64,000 nucleotides of DNA from an uncultured Sphingomonadaceae bacterium (GCA_947496865.1 CANMEE010000002.1:744001-808000); one strand, 5' to 3'. Numbered from the stretch's first letter, positions 38,199 through 48,340 are shown. Notes: a model not told the origin generated them from the letters alone. Numbers and translations are program-made.

Positions 38199-38941
38199 GC
38201 TGCGGCAGCCGCTTCGATTATCGGTCCGAACTTTGCTGCTGTGAGACTGGCACCGCCGACAAGTCCGCCATCCACATTGGGCACCGCCAAAAGTTCTGCA
38301 GCATTTCCGCCATTCATTGATCCGCCGTAAAGGATACGCACCGCATCTGCGCCGTCGCCCATTAACCGGCCCAGCGCGCTCCGAATAGCCGCGTGCATTT
38401 CTTCAACATCGGATGCTTCGGGCACCCGGCCTGTGCCGATAGCCCAAACGGGTTCATAAGCAATCGTTAGCCAGTTGGCATCCGCACCCGCGGGAAATGA
38501 CCCTTCCAGTTGACCACAGACCACATCGACGGCTTTACCGGCATCGCGCTCTTCTTCGGTTTCTCCAACACAGATGATTGCGCCTAATCCGGCAGCATGT
38601 ACAGCCTCTGCCTTAGTTTTGACCTCAGCGTCGGTTTCATGCTGGTCCGCACGACGTTCGCTATGCCCTAAAATAGAAAGACTGGCCCCTGCCTCTTTGA
38701 TCATCGCGGCGGAAACACAACCGGTATGCGCGCCTTTTTCATTATAGTGACAATCCTGTGCGCCGACGGCAAAAGCTGGATTTTGTGAGGATGCAGAGGC
38801 GATTAACGTCAGCGGGGGACAGATCGCTGCATCCACAGACGGATTGGCCGCCGCAATTGCAGCTATGCCCGAAATATCCGACAATTCAGATTGCAGGCCG
38901 TTCATTTTCCAATTGCCGACGATATATTTCCGATTTGGCAT
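38195..38941 (-). CDS. tpiA: Triosephosphate isomerase
   Basis: Interconverts dihydroxyacetone phosphate and glyceraldehyde 3-phosphate. 248 aa with the catalytic Lys in GNWKMNG, His in LGHSERR and Glu in AYEPVWAIGTG, and the phosphate-binding YGGSMNGGNA near residue 210. It is divergent from ppiD across a 191-base region containing a long palindrome. Confidence 0.96.
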   Translation of the reverse strand: MPNRKYIVGNWKMNGLQSELSDISGIAAIAAANPSVDAAICPPLTLIASASSQNPAFAVGAQDCHYNEKGAHTGCVSAAMIKEAGASLSILGHSERRADQHETDAEVKTKAEAVHAAGLGAIICVGETEEERDAGKAVDVVCGQLEGSFPAGADANWLTIAYEPVWAIGTGRVPEASDVEEMHAAIRSALGRLMGDGADAVRILYGGSMNGGNAAELLAVPNVDGGLVGGASLTAAKFGPIIEAAAAA

Positions 38942-39024
38942 ATTCTCTCCATCCCCAATTTAATATTGCTTCCGCGCTAACAAATATCTGACTGTCTGCC
39001 AAACAGGTTTACGCCAAACATATT

Positions 39025-39046
39025 TGGCACGAAAGCTTTCGTGCCA
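39025..39046. promoter_or_regulatory. 22-bp perfect palindrome in the tpiA-ppiD divergent region
   Basis: Each half is TGGCACGAAAG followed by its exact complement. The element lies 79 bases from the tpiA start and 86 from the ppiD start. No T-run follows on either strand, so an operator or an RNA stem is likelier than a terminator. Confidence 0.5.
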
Positions 39047-39132
39047 GTCCGTTCCCTTTTGCTTGAACGAAAAACACAAGCCGCCTAAAGCATCAGGAAA
39101 TCCATTTGCCCTAACAGAATTGCAGCATTTTC

Positions 39133-41076
39133 ATGATCACATTTTTCCGCAATATCTTCTCGTCAAAAATTGGCCTTTTCCTGACCATGTGCTTTGTCGC
39201 GCTGATCGCTGTGGCCTTTGCATCTGCCGATGTTACCGGTTCCGGTGCTTTCGGTGGTGTCACAGGATCTGGCACAGCAGCGAAAATCGGCGATTCTAAA
39301 CTGACGACATCGGAACTCAGCCAGTCGATTAACAATGCTTTTCGCGCAGAACAGCGTGAAAATACCGGACTTGATCTAAAAACCTATGTCGAGGGTGGCG
39401 GGTTTGATGGGATATTGGATCGTCTGGTCAATAGCTTTTCCATTGCTGCTTTCGGTAATAAATATGGCATGACCGCTGGCAAACGGCTGGTGGACGGCGA
39501 GATTGCGGCAATCTCTTCTTTTCAGGGCGCCGATGGCCAATTTAGCGAAGAAAACTTCCGCCGCGCGTTGCAGCAACAAGGTATCAACGAGCAGCAGCTT
39601 CGCGATGATTTTACCCGCAATCTGCTGGCCGATCAGCTGCTCCCTGTCGCGGGCTTTGGCGCGTCTGTCCCAAAAACACTGGTTACCCCTTATGCGGCTT
39701 TGCTGTTGGAAGCCCGTCAAGGGCAGATTGCTATCGTGCCTTCTGCGGCATTTGTTCAAAATATAAAACCGGCCGATGCCGCCATCGCCGCTTTTTATAG
39801 CAAGAACGGGTCGCGTTATACCATTCCGGAACGCCGGTCGATCAGCTATGCCTTATTTTCAAAAGAGCGGTTTAACGAGACAATCAAGCCGACTGAGAAA
39901 GAAATTGAGGGACAGTATAAGCTGGATCAAGCAAAATATGCGGCGAGTGAAACCCGGAATATTGATCAGGTTATCCTGCCAACTGAGGCCGCGGCAAAGG
40001 CGCTTTCCGACAACATCAGCGGCGGCGCTTCCATCGCGGCAGCGGCTGATTCCGTAGGTCTTTCCGTTGCCGAGGTCGGTTCGGTCAGTAAAACAGCGTT
40101 GGCCGGAACAGCATCACAAGCGGTCGCTAATGCCATTTTCAGCGCGCCAGCAGGCGGCATATCTACGCCAGCGCAAAGCGCTCTAGGGTGGCATATTGCC
40201 CAAATCAAAGACGTTCGCAAAGTTCCCGCGCAAAGCCTAGAGCAAGTTCGCGCACAAATTATCGCCGAACTAAGTCGCGACAAAATCGATGAAGCATTGG
40301 CTGAATTGACCGTTAAAATGGAAGATGAGTTTGCGGCCGGTTCTTCCTTGGTAGACGTCGCTGAATCAGAAGAGCTAAAGATTGAATCGACACCGATGCT
40401 TCTTGCCAATGGGCAGAACCCAGAAGATCCCAGCTATCGTCCTATCCCAGAAATGCAGCGGATATTACCGGTCGCTTTCTCTTTAGAAGAGGATTCCGAT
40501 CCGCAGGTTATCGAGATAATTCCTGGTCAGCAATATGCGATTATGGGCGTAAGAGAGATTGCCGATGCTGCGCCACCACCGCTAAAATCCATCCAGCAAA
40601 TCGTCGCTCGCGATTATATTTTGGATGAGGGCTCCAAAAAGGCCAAAGTCATCGCCGATCAAATTGCTAGCCAAGTGAGTTCTGGCACTGCCCTGTCCAA
40701 AGCCGTTGCCGATGCCGACGTAAAATTGCCGCCCATCGAGACCGTTAAGAGCACCCGCGCCGAACTCGCCAGACAGAGCCAGCAGGGTCAAGTCCCGCCA
40801 CCGCTCACATTGATGTTCAGCATGGCCGAGGGCACTGCTAAAACCTTAAAAGCACCGCAAAACCAGGGTTGGTTTGTTGTCAATCTCGACAATATCGATC
40901 GCGGCGATGCGTCCGAGCGCACCGACCTACTCAATGCAACAAGCGCTCAGTTTAAACAGGTGTTTGGAAATGAGTATACCGAACAGTTTATCAACGCGAT
41001 GAAAGCCGATGTCGGTGTCGAGCGGAATGAAGATGCGTTGACTGCGGTGAGAAACCAACTGCTTGGCCGTAACTAA
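39133..41076 (+). CDS. ppiD: Membrane-anchored peptidyl-prolyl isomerase PpiD
   Basis: 647 aa. One N-terminal membrane anchor (residues 12-30) places the rest in the periplasm. A SurA-N-like chaperone region follows (about 45-170), then a parvulin-type domain with QIVARDYILDE-type helical flanks. The parvulin core is poorly conserved, as in other alphaproteobacterial PpiD proteins. It assists folding of proteins leaving SecYEG. trpE follows after 32 bases and is probably co-transcribed. Confidence 0.88.
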   Translation: MITFFRNIFSSKIGLFLTMCFVALIAVAFASADVTGSGAFGGVTGSGTAAKIGDSKLTTSELSQSINNAFRAEQRENTGLDLKTYVEGGGFDGILDRLVNSFSIAAFGNKYGMTAGKRLVDGEIAAISSFQGADGQFSEENFRRALQQQGINEQQLRDDFTRNLLADQLLPVAGFGASVPKTLVTPYAALLLEARQGQIAIVPSAAFVQNIKPADAAIAAFYSKNGSRYTIPERRSISYALFSKERFNETIKPTEKEIEGQYKLDQAKYAASETRNIDQVILPTEAAAKALSDNISGGASIAAAADSVGLSVAEVGSVSKTALAGTASQAVANAIFSAPAGGISTPAQSALGWHIAQIKDVRKVPAQSLEQVRAQIIAELSRDKIDEALAELTVKMEDEFAAGSSLVDVAESEELKIESTPMLLANGQNPEDPSYRPIPEMQRILPVAFSLEEDSDPQVIEIIPGQQYAIMGVREIADAAPPPLKSIQQIVARDYILDEGSKKAKVIADQIASQVSSGTALSKAVADADVKLPPIETVKSTRAELARQSQQGQVPPPLTLMFSMAEGTAKTLKAPQNQGWFVVNLDNIDRGDASERTDLLNATSAQFKQVFGNEYTEQFINAMKADVGVERNEDALTAVRNQLLGRN

Positions 41077-41108
41077 ATGATCCGTTACCAGCCTGTTCAG
41101 GACTGATT

Positions 41109-42626
41109 GTGCGTAGCTTCAATATGACAGCTGCCCGCAAGGCACTGGATGCGGGGCAGCCAGCTCTCATATGGCGCAAGCAGGTCGCGGATACGGAAAC
41201 GCCAGTTTCAGCCGCACTGAAGTTGATGGAATCCGATCGCGGGGATTTCCTCCTCGAATCTGTCGAAGGTGGAGAGACACGCGGGCGGCACAGCCTTATC
41301 GGCCTTGCGCCCGACCTGGTATTTCGCGCCGATGGCGAACAAGCATCGATCAATCCGAACTGGTTGACCGACCGTGACGATTTTGAACCAGAAAAAGAAG
41401 ACAGTCTCGACGCCTTGCGCACATTGGTCAAACGTTGCCAGATGGATGTGCCAGAGGGTCTGCCACGTGCACTTGCCTGTCTTGTCGGCTATTTTGGCTA
41501 TGAAACTATCGGTTTGGTAGAAAAACTGCCCAGAGCACCGCAGTCCGAGTTAAATCTGCCCGATATGCTATTTGTCCGGCCCACCGTGATTGTTATCTTT
41601 GACCGACTGGCAGACGAGATGTTTCTTGTCGCACCGGTCTGGCCCGAAACAAGCGGTGATGCTGATAGCAAACTCGCGGACGCCGAGGAACGGCTGGATG
41701 AAGTCGAGCGGCAAATGGCGGCACCCGTTCCAGCAATGGCCTCCCCGCGCCAAGATCTTGATCCGGACGATCTGGACTTTGAGGCAAAGTTAAAGCCGGA
41801 AGAATATAAGAATATGGTGCTGAGCGCCAAAGATTATATTGAGGCCGGTGACATTTTCCAGGTGGTATTGGCGCAACGATTCACCGCCCCCTTCGCACTA
41901 CCACCAGTGGAACTTTATCGGGCATTACGCCGGATAAACCCCTCACCTTTTCTATTTTTCCTCGACCTGCCGGGATTTTCTCTTATCGGATCAAGTCCCG
42001 AAATTCTGGTGCGTGCGCGCGATGGTGAAGTCACGATCCGTCCGATAGCCGGAACCCGACCCCGCGGCGCCAATGCCGCAGAAGACAAATCAAACCGGAA
42101 TAGCCTCCTTGCTGATCCCAAAGAGCGCGCTGAACATTTGATGCTACTCGACCTTGGCCGCAATGATGTTGGTCGGGTCAGCACAGCCAATAGCGTCGAA
42201 GTCACCGACAGCTACACCGTCGAGTTTTACAGCCATGTCATGCATATTGTGTCGAATGTTGTTGGCGAACTGGCACCGGACAAGGACGCGCTTGATGCGC
42301 TGTTTGCCGGTTTTCCTGCTGGCACGGTAAGCGGGGCGCCGAAAGTCCGGGCCTGTCAGATTATCGCTGAATTAGAACCAGAAACCCGCGGCGCTTACGC
42401 TGGTGGCGTCGGATATTTCTCGCCAGATGGCAGTATGGATAGCTGCATCGTTCTGCGGACAGGCATTGTCAAAGATGGGATGCTACATGTTCAGGCGGGC
42501 GCTGGTATAGTCGCCGATAGCGACCCCGCCTATGAGCTGCGCGAATGTGAAGCAAAATCGGGAGCCTTACTGGCAGCGGCGAAAGAAGCGGTTCGGCGCG
42601 CACAGGATATCGGATTTGGGCAATAG
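41109..42626 (+). CDS. trpE: Anthranilate synthase component I
   Basis: Converts chorismate to anthranilate with TrpG. 505 aa from GTG 41109 (an ATG at 41124 is the alternative). The C-terminal chorismate-binding domain has IRPIAGTRPRG, DLGRNDVGRVS and FPAGTVSGAPKVRA, and the N-terminal LLESVEGGETRGRHSLIG holds the Trp-feedback Ser region. No leader peptide or attenuator is seen in the 32 bases after ppiD. Its partner trpG is 2.8 kb downstream, beyond two genes on the opposite strand. Confidence 0.95.
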   Translation: MRSFNMTAARKALDAGQPALIWRKQVADTETPVSAALKLMESDRGDFLLESVEGGETRGRHSLIGLAPDLVFRADGEQASINPNWLTDRDDFEPEKEDSLDALRTLVKRCQMDVPEGLPRALACLVGYFGYETIGLVEKLPRAPQSELNLPDMLFVRPTVIVIFDRLADEMFLVAPVWPETSGDADSKLADAEERLDEVERQMAAPVPAMASPRQDLDPDDLDFEAKLKPEEYKNMVLSAKDYIEAGDIFQVVLAQRFTAPFALPPVELYRALRRINPSPFLFFLDLPGFSLIGSSPEILVRARDGEVTIRPIAGTRPRGANAAEDKSNRNSLLADPKERAEHLMLLDLGRNDVGRVSTANSVEVTDSYTVEFYSHVMHIVSNVVGELAPDKDALDALFAGFPAGTVSGAPKVRACQIIAELEPETRGAYAGGVGYFSPDGSMDSCIVLRTGIVKDGMLHVQAGAGIVADSDPAYELRECEAKSGALLAAAKEAVRRAQDIGFGQ

Positions 42627-42637
42627 GGTATATTGCC
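42619..42637. other. Hairpin over the trpE stop codon
   Basis: GGCAATA (42619-42625) pairs with TATTGCC (42631-42637), enclosing the TAG stop. No T-run follows, so it is a poor intrinsic terminator. It lies where trpE meets the convergent GGDEF-EAL gene. Confidence 0.4.
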
Positions 42638-42650
42638 TGTTGCTTGAACG

Positions 42651-44903
42651 CTAGCCGGCTTTCCATGAATCTGTGGTATAAAAAGCCGGTAAGGCGCCGT
42701 TTATTTGAGGCGCAACCTCTTTAGGATAGAAGTTCGCCGGCACATTTGGAATGTTCATTCCTGCTGCAGCGATAAGATAAGGCGACACTCGGTTTCTGGT
42801 GCAAAGCCCGCCATTGCCATCATCCACCAGCTGCTGGTCAAACTCGATGCCCTGTTGTTGTTCCATTGACCGTCTCACCGTGGAAAGAGCGATTTGACCG
42901 TCACCAAAATCGACAACAAATCGCGTTCCGACCGGCACATCGACAATTCCTTCAATCAGCGCCCCGGTTTTCGAAAGATTGCGGACCATGGTCTTGTAGG
43001 TGCTATTGTCATGGATAATCCCTACCTTACGAAACATCGAAAATCTCTCGCTGCGCTGTTTCGAAGGGCCTTCTGGCATGATGACCCAGTCACCGCTCTC
43101 AAATTTTTCGCACAGCTGTTCATTTTTCACCGGCATAGAATAAACATAACCCTGAACATGACTGACCTGCAAATCGCGAATCCAATCCAACTCATCCAGA
43201 GCTTCAATGCCTTCAGCTGTGGTCTCCATATCCAGTGCTTCGGCAAGCGCCACAATAGCAGCGATAATGGCGCCGTTGCGAGACCCTGGTTCATTGGCCC
43301 CGCGCACAAAGCTTTGGTCTATCTTAATTTTGTCAAATGGTGCGGTTTGCAAATAGCTAAGCGATGAATAGCCGGTACCAAAATCATCGAGCGCTAGGCG
43401 AACGCCGATTTCTTTCAAGGCAGTAAACATTTCTTCCGTTTCGGCCGACTCGCCCAAGAACACACTTTCCGTAATTTCTAACTCAAGGCGTGCAGGCGGC
43501 AAGCCCGATGTTTTCAAAGCCTGCTTCACCAAATGAGGGAGCTGATCGTCTGCAAATTGAATCGGCGACACATTGACCGCAACACGAATATTTCCCGGCC
43601 ATTTTGCCGCATCTTTACAAGCCTTTTGAAGAGCCCACTCTCCCATTGGCCCGATGAGATTCGTATCTTCCGCAATCGGAATGAACAAAGCTGGAGAAAT
43701 GGGGCCCCGTTCCGGATGGTTCCAACGCATCAACGCCTCAAATCCAGTAACGGTATTGTTTTTAACGTTCACGATAGGCTGATACGATAATGTTAGCTCG
43801 TCTTTGGATAGAGCATCACGAAGATCTTCCTCAAGAATTCGGCGATCCTCCGCTGCTTGTTGAAGATCACGGGCGAAAAACTGGAACCGGCCACGACCCG
43901 CGCCTTTTGCCGCGTAGAGCGCGAGATCTGCGCTTCGCACCAAATCTTCCGACGTCAGACCATCAAACGGGCTGATGGCAATACCGACCGATGCACCAAT
44001 AATGCATCGGCTGCCTTCAATGCTATAGGGCTGTGAAAGAACGGAAATAATGGTATTGGCAAGTTCTCCCAAATCACCCCGATCTTCCCAATCTTGCAAC
44101 AATATCTGAAATTCATCACCACCAAGACGGCTTACTTCACCGGCATCTCCCACTGCTCGGATCAAACGCTTTGCCACTTGTTTCAGCAGCTTGTCACCGG
44201 CGGGATGGCCCAGCGTATCGTTCACGATCTTAAATCGGTCCAAGTCCAGCAACATGATAGAACATGTTCGCTTCTGCTGTTGAAATGCAGCAAGTGTCGT
44301 GTCGAGTTTTTTCGACATGGACGCTCTGTTGGCAAGGCCGGTTAAGGAGTCAAACATTGCCATGCGCGCTGTGTCTTCAACAGACCGGCGCTGAGCCGTC
44401 ACATTGGTGCCACTGCCGCGAAAGCCGGTAAAATTTCTAGCTTTGTCAAACTGAGGACTACCAGAAACGGCCCACCAGCATATGTCCTCATCTGTCGTGG
44501 CCGCTTGCAATTGCAGCTCCATAAATTTCGTCTGCTTGGTGAGCAGAAATGGTAAGGTTCGCTGATTATCGCGTGCCTGTTCGTCACCAACAAAAAGCTG
44601 AGTAAACGGCGTACCGACAAGATCGTTGGCCGTTTTACCAACAGTTTGAGCGGCGGCCTCTGTCAAATAGGTTAGGTTTCCGTCTTTATCGGTAGACCAG
44701 AACCAACCCTGACGGGTCTCTTCGTAATTCTGTAGGAGAAGCAGGGCTTCTTTTGTTTTGATATTAGGTGGAGGCGGGCTCGACGTTGCAGCAGCCGTTT
44801 GCCCCGAGATTCGCGCCGTCATCCGTTCAAAAAAATGTACTGGCTTTGAAACGGGAGGTGCCATTTCGCCATTATTATCAAATTGAGATTGATCTAACTT
44901 CAT
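42651..44903 (-). CDS. PAS-GGDEF-EAL-PilZ cyclic-di-GMP protein
   Basis: 750 aa. A PAS domain at about 50-165 is followed by a GGDEF domain with intact SRLGGDEFQILL near residue 265. The EAL domain has FEALMRWNHPERG near residue 385, NVSPIQF, and LALDDFGTGYSSLSYL near residue 510. A C-terminal PilZ-like domain (about 640-720) has NLSKTGALI but a weak Arg motif. It could make, break and bind c-di-GMP; which activity dominates cannot be read. No membrane segment. It lies between trpE and trpG on the opposite strand. Confidence 0.88.
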   Translation of the reverse strand: MKLDQSQFDNNGEMAPPVSKPVHFFERMTARISGQTAAATSSPPPPNIKTKEALLLLQNYEETRQGWFWSTDKDGNLTYLTEAAAQTVGKTANDLVGTPFTQLFVGDEQARDNQRTLPFLLTKQTKFMELQLQAATTDEDICWWAVSGSPQFDKARNFTGFRGSGTNVTAQRRSVEDTARMAMFDSLTGLANRASMSKKLDTTLAAFQQQKRTCSIMLLDLDRFKIVNDTLGHPAGDKLLKQVAKRLIRAVGDAGEVSRLGGDEFQILLQDWEDRGDLGELANTIISVLSQPYSIEGSRCIIGASVGIAISPFDGLTSEDLVRSADLALYAAKGAGRGRFQFFARDLQQAAEDRRILEEDLRDALSKDELTLSYQPIVNVKNNTVTGFEALMRWNHPERGPISPALFIPIAEDTNLIGPMGEWALQKACKDAAKWPGNIRVAVNVSPIQFADDQLPHLVKQALKTSGLPPARLELEITESVFLGESAETEEMFTALKEIGVRLALDDFGTGYSSLSYLQTAPFDKIKIDQSFVRGANEPGSRNGAIIAAIVALAEALDMETTAEGIEALDELDWIRDLQVSHVQGYVYSMPVKNEQLCEKFESGDWVIMPEGPSKQRSERFSMFRKVGIIHDNSTYKTMVRNLSKTGALIEGIVDVPVGTRFVVDFGDGQIALSTVRRSMEQQQGIEFDQQLVDDGNGGLCTRNRVSPYLIAAAGMNIPNVPANFYPKEVAPQINGALPAFYTTDSWKAG

Positions 44904-44907
44904 TTAA

Positions 44908-44951
44908 ACTTCTTGCTCACCTGTTGAAGTAACCTGCTATCAACAAGAAGT
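44908..44951. promoter_or_regulatory. Inverted repeat in the leader of the GGDEF-EAL gene
   Basis: ACTTCTTG (44908-44915) and CAAGAAGT (44944-44951) are perfect arms, with an inner GTTGA/TCAAC pair. It starts 5 bases upstream of the start codon, so it could fold over the initiation region or bind a regulator. Confidence 0.3.
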
Positions 44952-45016
44952 AAGAAAATGATGAAGGCCCTGCATATTTTGCAAGCTTATCAAGAATGTG
45001 GGTTTAAGGCTGAATC

Positions 45017-45319
45017 CTATTCCAACATTTTTGGCGCTTCCTTTTGGAGCTTTTCCTTTATCTTGTTAGCGAACATGGCGAGCAGGGGCGGCAAATCAAA
45101 TATGGCGTAGACTTCATCTTCGCGAACCTGCATTTCGCCGCCAATTTGCTGACCCATTGCCTCTAGGGTACAATGCATCGTATCGCCTTCCCAATGGTGA
45201 TCCGTGATCGTGGCTCCTGGTACCGATTCACTTAACGTATGGACGCCATTGCCAATCCGGCTGCGCGCCTCTGTCAGTCCCAATTTATGCGGAATGTTAA
45301 CGGTTACCGGTTGGCCCAT
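45017..45319 (-). CDS. Polyhydroxyalkanoic acid system family protein
   Basis: 100 aa from the ATG at 45319, beginning [22 protein letters not shown], the start pattern of the PHA granule-region family (PF09650). Function is loosely linked to polyhydroxyalkanoate granules; no PHA synthase is in the window. The longer frame from 45367 adds 16 unconserved residues. It is divergent from trpG and lies upstream of the GGDEF-EAL gene on the same strand, separated by 113 bases. Confidence 0.8.
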   Translation of the reverse strand: MGQPVTVNIPHKLGLTEARSRIGNGVHTLSESVPGATITDHHWEGDTMHCTLEAMGQQIGGEMQVREDEVYAIFDLPPLLAMFANKIKEKLQKEAPKMLE

Positions 45320-45432
45320 ATTCTGATCTCCCCTCCCCTTCAATATCATCCCGATTGTTTCCGTCAAACGATCTGCTTGATAAGTGGCAGAAAAACTTGG
45401 CCTGCCGCACTTTTACCATTAGGCAGCATTTC

Positions 45433-46017
45433 ATGATTTTGGTTATCGACAATTATGACAGTTTTACCTTCAATCTGGTTCATTACCTGATGGAACTGGG
45501 CGCAGATGTGCGGGTAGAACGCAATGATGCGATCAGCGCCGGGCAAGCCTTGGCAACTGGCGCGGATGCGTTTTTGATTTCGCCCGGCCCTTGCACACCC
45601 AATGAAGCAGGCATCTCGCTTGATCTGGTTGCGGCCTGTGCAGATGCCGAAAAACCATTATTGGGCGTTTGTCTTGGGCATCAAAGCATCGGCCAATATT
45701 TTGGCGGTACCGTAGTCCGCGGCGGATTGATGCACGGCAAAACATCGCCAGTAACGCATGACAATAGCGGCGTCTTTGCCGATATTCCCTCGCCCTATAC
45801 CGCTACCCGCTATCATTCGCTGATCGTCGAGGATATTCCTGACAGCCTACAAATCAACGCTACGGCTAAAGACGGTTCTGTCATGGGTTTCCGTCATGAA
45901 AGCCTACCCATTCACGGCGTTCAGTTTCACCCCGAAAGCATCGCCACCGAATATGGTCATGAGTTGCTGGCCAATTTCATGGCACTCGCTGGGCTGAAAC
46001 CCAAGCAAATCGCATGA
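45433..46017 (+). CDS. trpG: Anthranilate/aminodeoxychorismate synthase glutaminase component
   Basis: 194-aa class I glutamine amidotransferase that supplies ammonia to TrpE (and possibly PabB). It begins [19 protein letters not shown]; the nucleophile lies in [17 protein letters not shown] and the His-Glu in [14 protein letters not shown]. The ATG at 45433 is the conserved start. Its stop overlaps the next gene by 4 bases. Confidence 0.95.
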   Translation: MILVIDNYDSFTFNLVHYLMELGADVRVERNDAISAGQALATGADAFLISPGPCTPNEAGISLDLVAACADAEKPLLGVCLGHQSIGQYFGGTVVRGGLMHGKTSPVTHDNSGVFADIPSPYTATRYHSLIVEDIPDSLQINATAKDGSVMGFRHESLPIHGVQFHPESIATEYGHELLANFMALAGLKPKQIA

Positions 46018-46547
46018 CCGAGAAATTAGTCTTTACACCCAATGAGGAGGACCTGCGCGCCGCCTATAATCTTCATATGAAGCAAATTACGGTAAAGCGA
46101 TTTGGCTATTTTCTTCTGTTTGGAGCATTGGTTGGCCTTATAATTTCTGCACTGGATGGCTTTGATAATTTGAACATGGCAATCGGACTTATAGCTGGAA
46201 TGACCTTGTGGGCCGGCATCGTGGCAGGCCTATTTACGGTTCTTCTGCCGGTATGGTGGGTGCCTCGCCTCTCCAAGAAAATCTACAAGCAGCAGAAAGA
46301 CTTGCGCCTCGAAACAACCAGCTGGTGGGATGATGAAAAACTATATTCCAGCAATGCGCAGGGCCATGCCAATTTGACATTTTCGGACATGGTCAAATGG
46401 CGCGCAGACGAAAATGTCATTCTGCTCTATCGCTCTGACCATATGTTTAATTTCCTTCCATCACGGATATTTAGCGATGAAGCCCATCGCGGTGGACTGA
46501 TAAGGCGGCTGCAGAATGCTGGCGTACCGGGAGAGGAAAGAACATAA
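46014..46547 (+). CDS. YcxB-like membrane protein inside the trp operon
   Basis: 177 aa. Two membrane segments (about residues 30-48 and 55-80) are followed by a basic stretch and a YcxB-like C-terminal domain ([45 protein letters not shown]). Function unknown. Its start overlaps trpG and its stop overlaps the trpD start, so it is translated as part of the trp operon. Confidence 0.75.
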   Translation: MTEKLVFTPNEEDLRAAYNLHMKQITVKRFGYFLLFGALVGLIISALDGFDNLNMAIGLIAGMTLWAGIVAGLFTVLLPVWWVPRLSKKIYKQQKDLRLETTSWWDDEKLYSSNAQGHANLTFSDMVKWRADENVILLYRSDHMFNFLPSRIFSDEAHRGGLIRRLQNAGVPGEERT

Positions 46548-47533
46548 TGACCTTGCCCGATCCATCAGTTCGGTTGTCAGAGACCGAAGCCAGCCAGGCC
46601 TTTGCATCCATATTAGATGGAAACGCCGATAGTGCCGAAATATCCAGCTTTTTAGTTGGTTTAGCCGATCGTGGTGAAACGGCGACCGAAATAGCGGCTG
46701 CTGCCCAAGCAATGCGGGCGCGGATGATTACCGTCGACGCGCCAGATGGTGCCATTGATGTATGCGGAACCGGCGGCGATGGCAGTCACAGCCTGAATAT
46801 TTCTACAGCGACAGCTCTGGTTGTTGCAGCTTGCGACGTGCCAATGGCCAAACATGGCAACCGCGCCGCATCAAGCAAGTCGGGAGCGGCAGACACGCTG
46901 GAAGCTCTTGGCCTTGATCTAGGAAAAGCGGCCACCGGCGGTGAGCAATCCTTGCGTGAAATGGGGATCGCCTTTTTCTTTGCGCCCAATCATCATCCCG
47001 CGCTGGGTCCGCTCGCGCCCATTCGAAAAGCTCTTGGTCGGCGCACTATTTTCAACCTGCTAGGCCCGTTATGCAACCCTGCCAGGGTCAAGCGACAACT
47101 CATTGGTGTCGCGTCTCCCGATCTGGTTGATACTTATGCAGAGGCGGCGGCACAGCTTGGCTATGACAAGATCATGATTGTGTCCGGGGAAGAAGGTCTG
47201 GATGAGCTAAGCATTTCCGGTCCCTCCAAGCTCGCGATTGTCGAAGGTCAGTCCATTACGCACAGCCGGATTACGCCCGAGGATCTGGGCCTGACACGTC
47301 ATACCGCGGATGCCATAAAAGGCGGTGATGCTGACTATAACGCCGCGGCCCTTCGGGCTTTACTGCAGGGAGAGCCATCCGCCTATCGCGATGCCGTGTT
47401 ACTCAACAGCGCCGCTGCGCTGATGGTTGCGGGCGAGGCCGATAGCTGGGAAGCAGGCGTCGAAGAAGCCGCCGAAGCACTCGATAAAGGGCTAGCCAAC
47501 GCCCTGCTCAATTGTTGGGTCGCCAACCAATGA
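46547..47533 (+). CDS. trpD: Anthranilate phosphoribosyltransferase
   Basis: Joins anthranilate to PRPP. 328 aa with the PRPP-binding [17 protein letters not shown] near residue 75, the [15 protein letters not shown] loop and [19 protein letters not shown] near residue 172. The first base overlaps the stop of the YcxB-like gene; trpC follows after 10 bases. Confidence 0.95.
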   Translation: MTLPDPSVRLSETEASQAFASILDGNADSAEISSFLVGLADRGETATEIAAAAQAMRARMITVDAPDGAIDVCGTGGDGSHSLNISTATALVVAACDVPMAKHGNRAASSKSGAADTLEALGLDLGKAATGGEQSLREMGIAFFFAPNHHPALGPLAPIRKALGRRTIFNLLGPLCNPARVKRQLIGVASPDLVDTYAEAAAQLGYDKIMIVSGEEGLDELSISGPSKLAIVEGQSITHSRITPEDLGLTRHTADAIKGGDADYNAAALRALLQGEPSAYRDAVLLNSAAALMVAGEADSWEAGVEEAAEALDKGLANALLNCWVANQ

Positions 47534-47543
47534 GGCGCGGACA

Positions 47544-48332
47544 ATGAACAAGCTTACCGAAATTTGTGCTGCCAAACGCGAACATGTGAGCCAGCGCAAA
47601 TCCGATATCACAACTTCTGCGATGCACGATCAGGTTAGGCATCAGGCAGCACCACGAGGCTTTATTCGTGCGATTGAAGAAAAATCAGCCGCTGGCTTCG
47701 CGCTCATTGCTGAAATTAAAAAAGCGAGCCCGTCCAAGGGATTGATCCGAGAGGATTTCGACCCTCCCGCCCATGCCCGCGCTTATGAAGCGGGAGGAGC
47801 TGCCTGCCTGTCCGTCCTTACCGATATCCCCTATTTTCAGGGAGCAGACGAATATCTGGTCGCGGCCCAAGCCGCTTGCGATCTGCCCTGTTTACGGAAA
47901 GATTTCATGGTTGATCCTTGGCAAGTGCAGGAATCACGGGCGCTGGGCGCAGATGCGATTCTGATCATCATGGCTGCGTTGGACGATGGCCTTGCGCACG
48001 AGATTGAAGCGGCATCGTTGGAATTGGGGATGGATGCTCTCATCGAAGTGCACGACGAAATAGAATTGGAACGTGCTCTCCAATTAAAATCGCGGCTATT
48101 GGGCATAAACAACCGCAATCTCAAAACATTCGAAACCGGCCTTGAACAAACCGAAAGGCTGTCAAAACTGGTACCTGACGACCGGATCATGGTATCGGAA
48201 AGCGGCATTTTCACGCATGAAGATTGCCAGCGATTGTCACAATCCGGCGCACGATCCTTTCTGGTGGGAGAATCCTTGATGCGGCAAGATGACGTTGAAG
48301 TGGCAACCCGCCAACTTCTAACCGGAGGCTAG
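47544..48332 (+). CDS. trpC: Indole-3-glycerol phosphate synthase
   Basis: 262-aa TIM barrel. The catalytic Lys lies in [13 protein letters not shown] near residue 55, the second Lys in [14 protein letters not shown] near residue 115, and [14 protein letters not shown] and [12 protein letters not shown] complete the family pattern. trpF, trpB and trpA are not in the window. moaC follows after 8 bases. Confidence 0.95.
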   Translation: MNKLTEICAAKREHVSQRKSDITTSAMHDQVRHQAAPRGFIRAIEEKSAAGFALIAEIKKASPSKGLIREDFDPPAHARAYEAGGAACLSVLTDIPYFQGADEYLVAAQAACDLPCLRKDFMVDPWQVQESRALGADAILIIMAALDDGLAHEIEAASLELGMDALIEVHDEIELERALQLKSRLLGINNRNLKTFETGLEQTERLSKLVPDDRIMVSESGIFTHEDCQRLSQSGARSFLVGESLMRQDDVEVATRQLLTGG

Positions 48333-48340
48333 GAACTGCT

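Noticed and set aside
41077..41108. Attenuator or leader peptide for trpE
   Set aside because: Only 32 bases separate ppiD and trpE, too short for a leader peptide and alternative hairpins.
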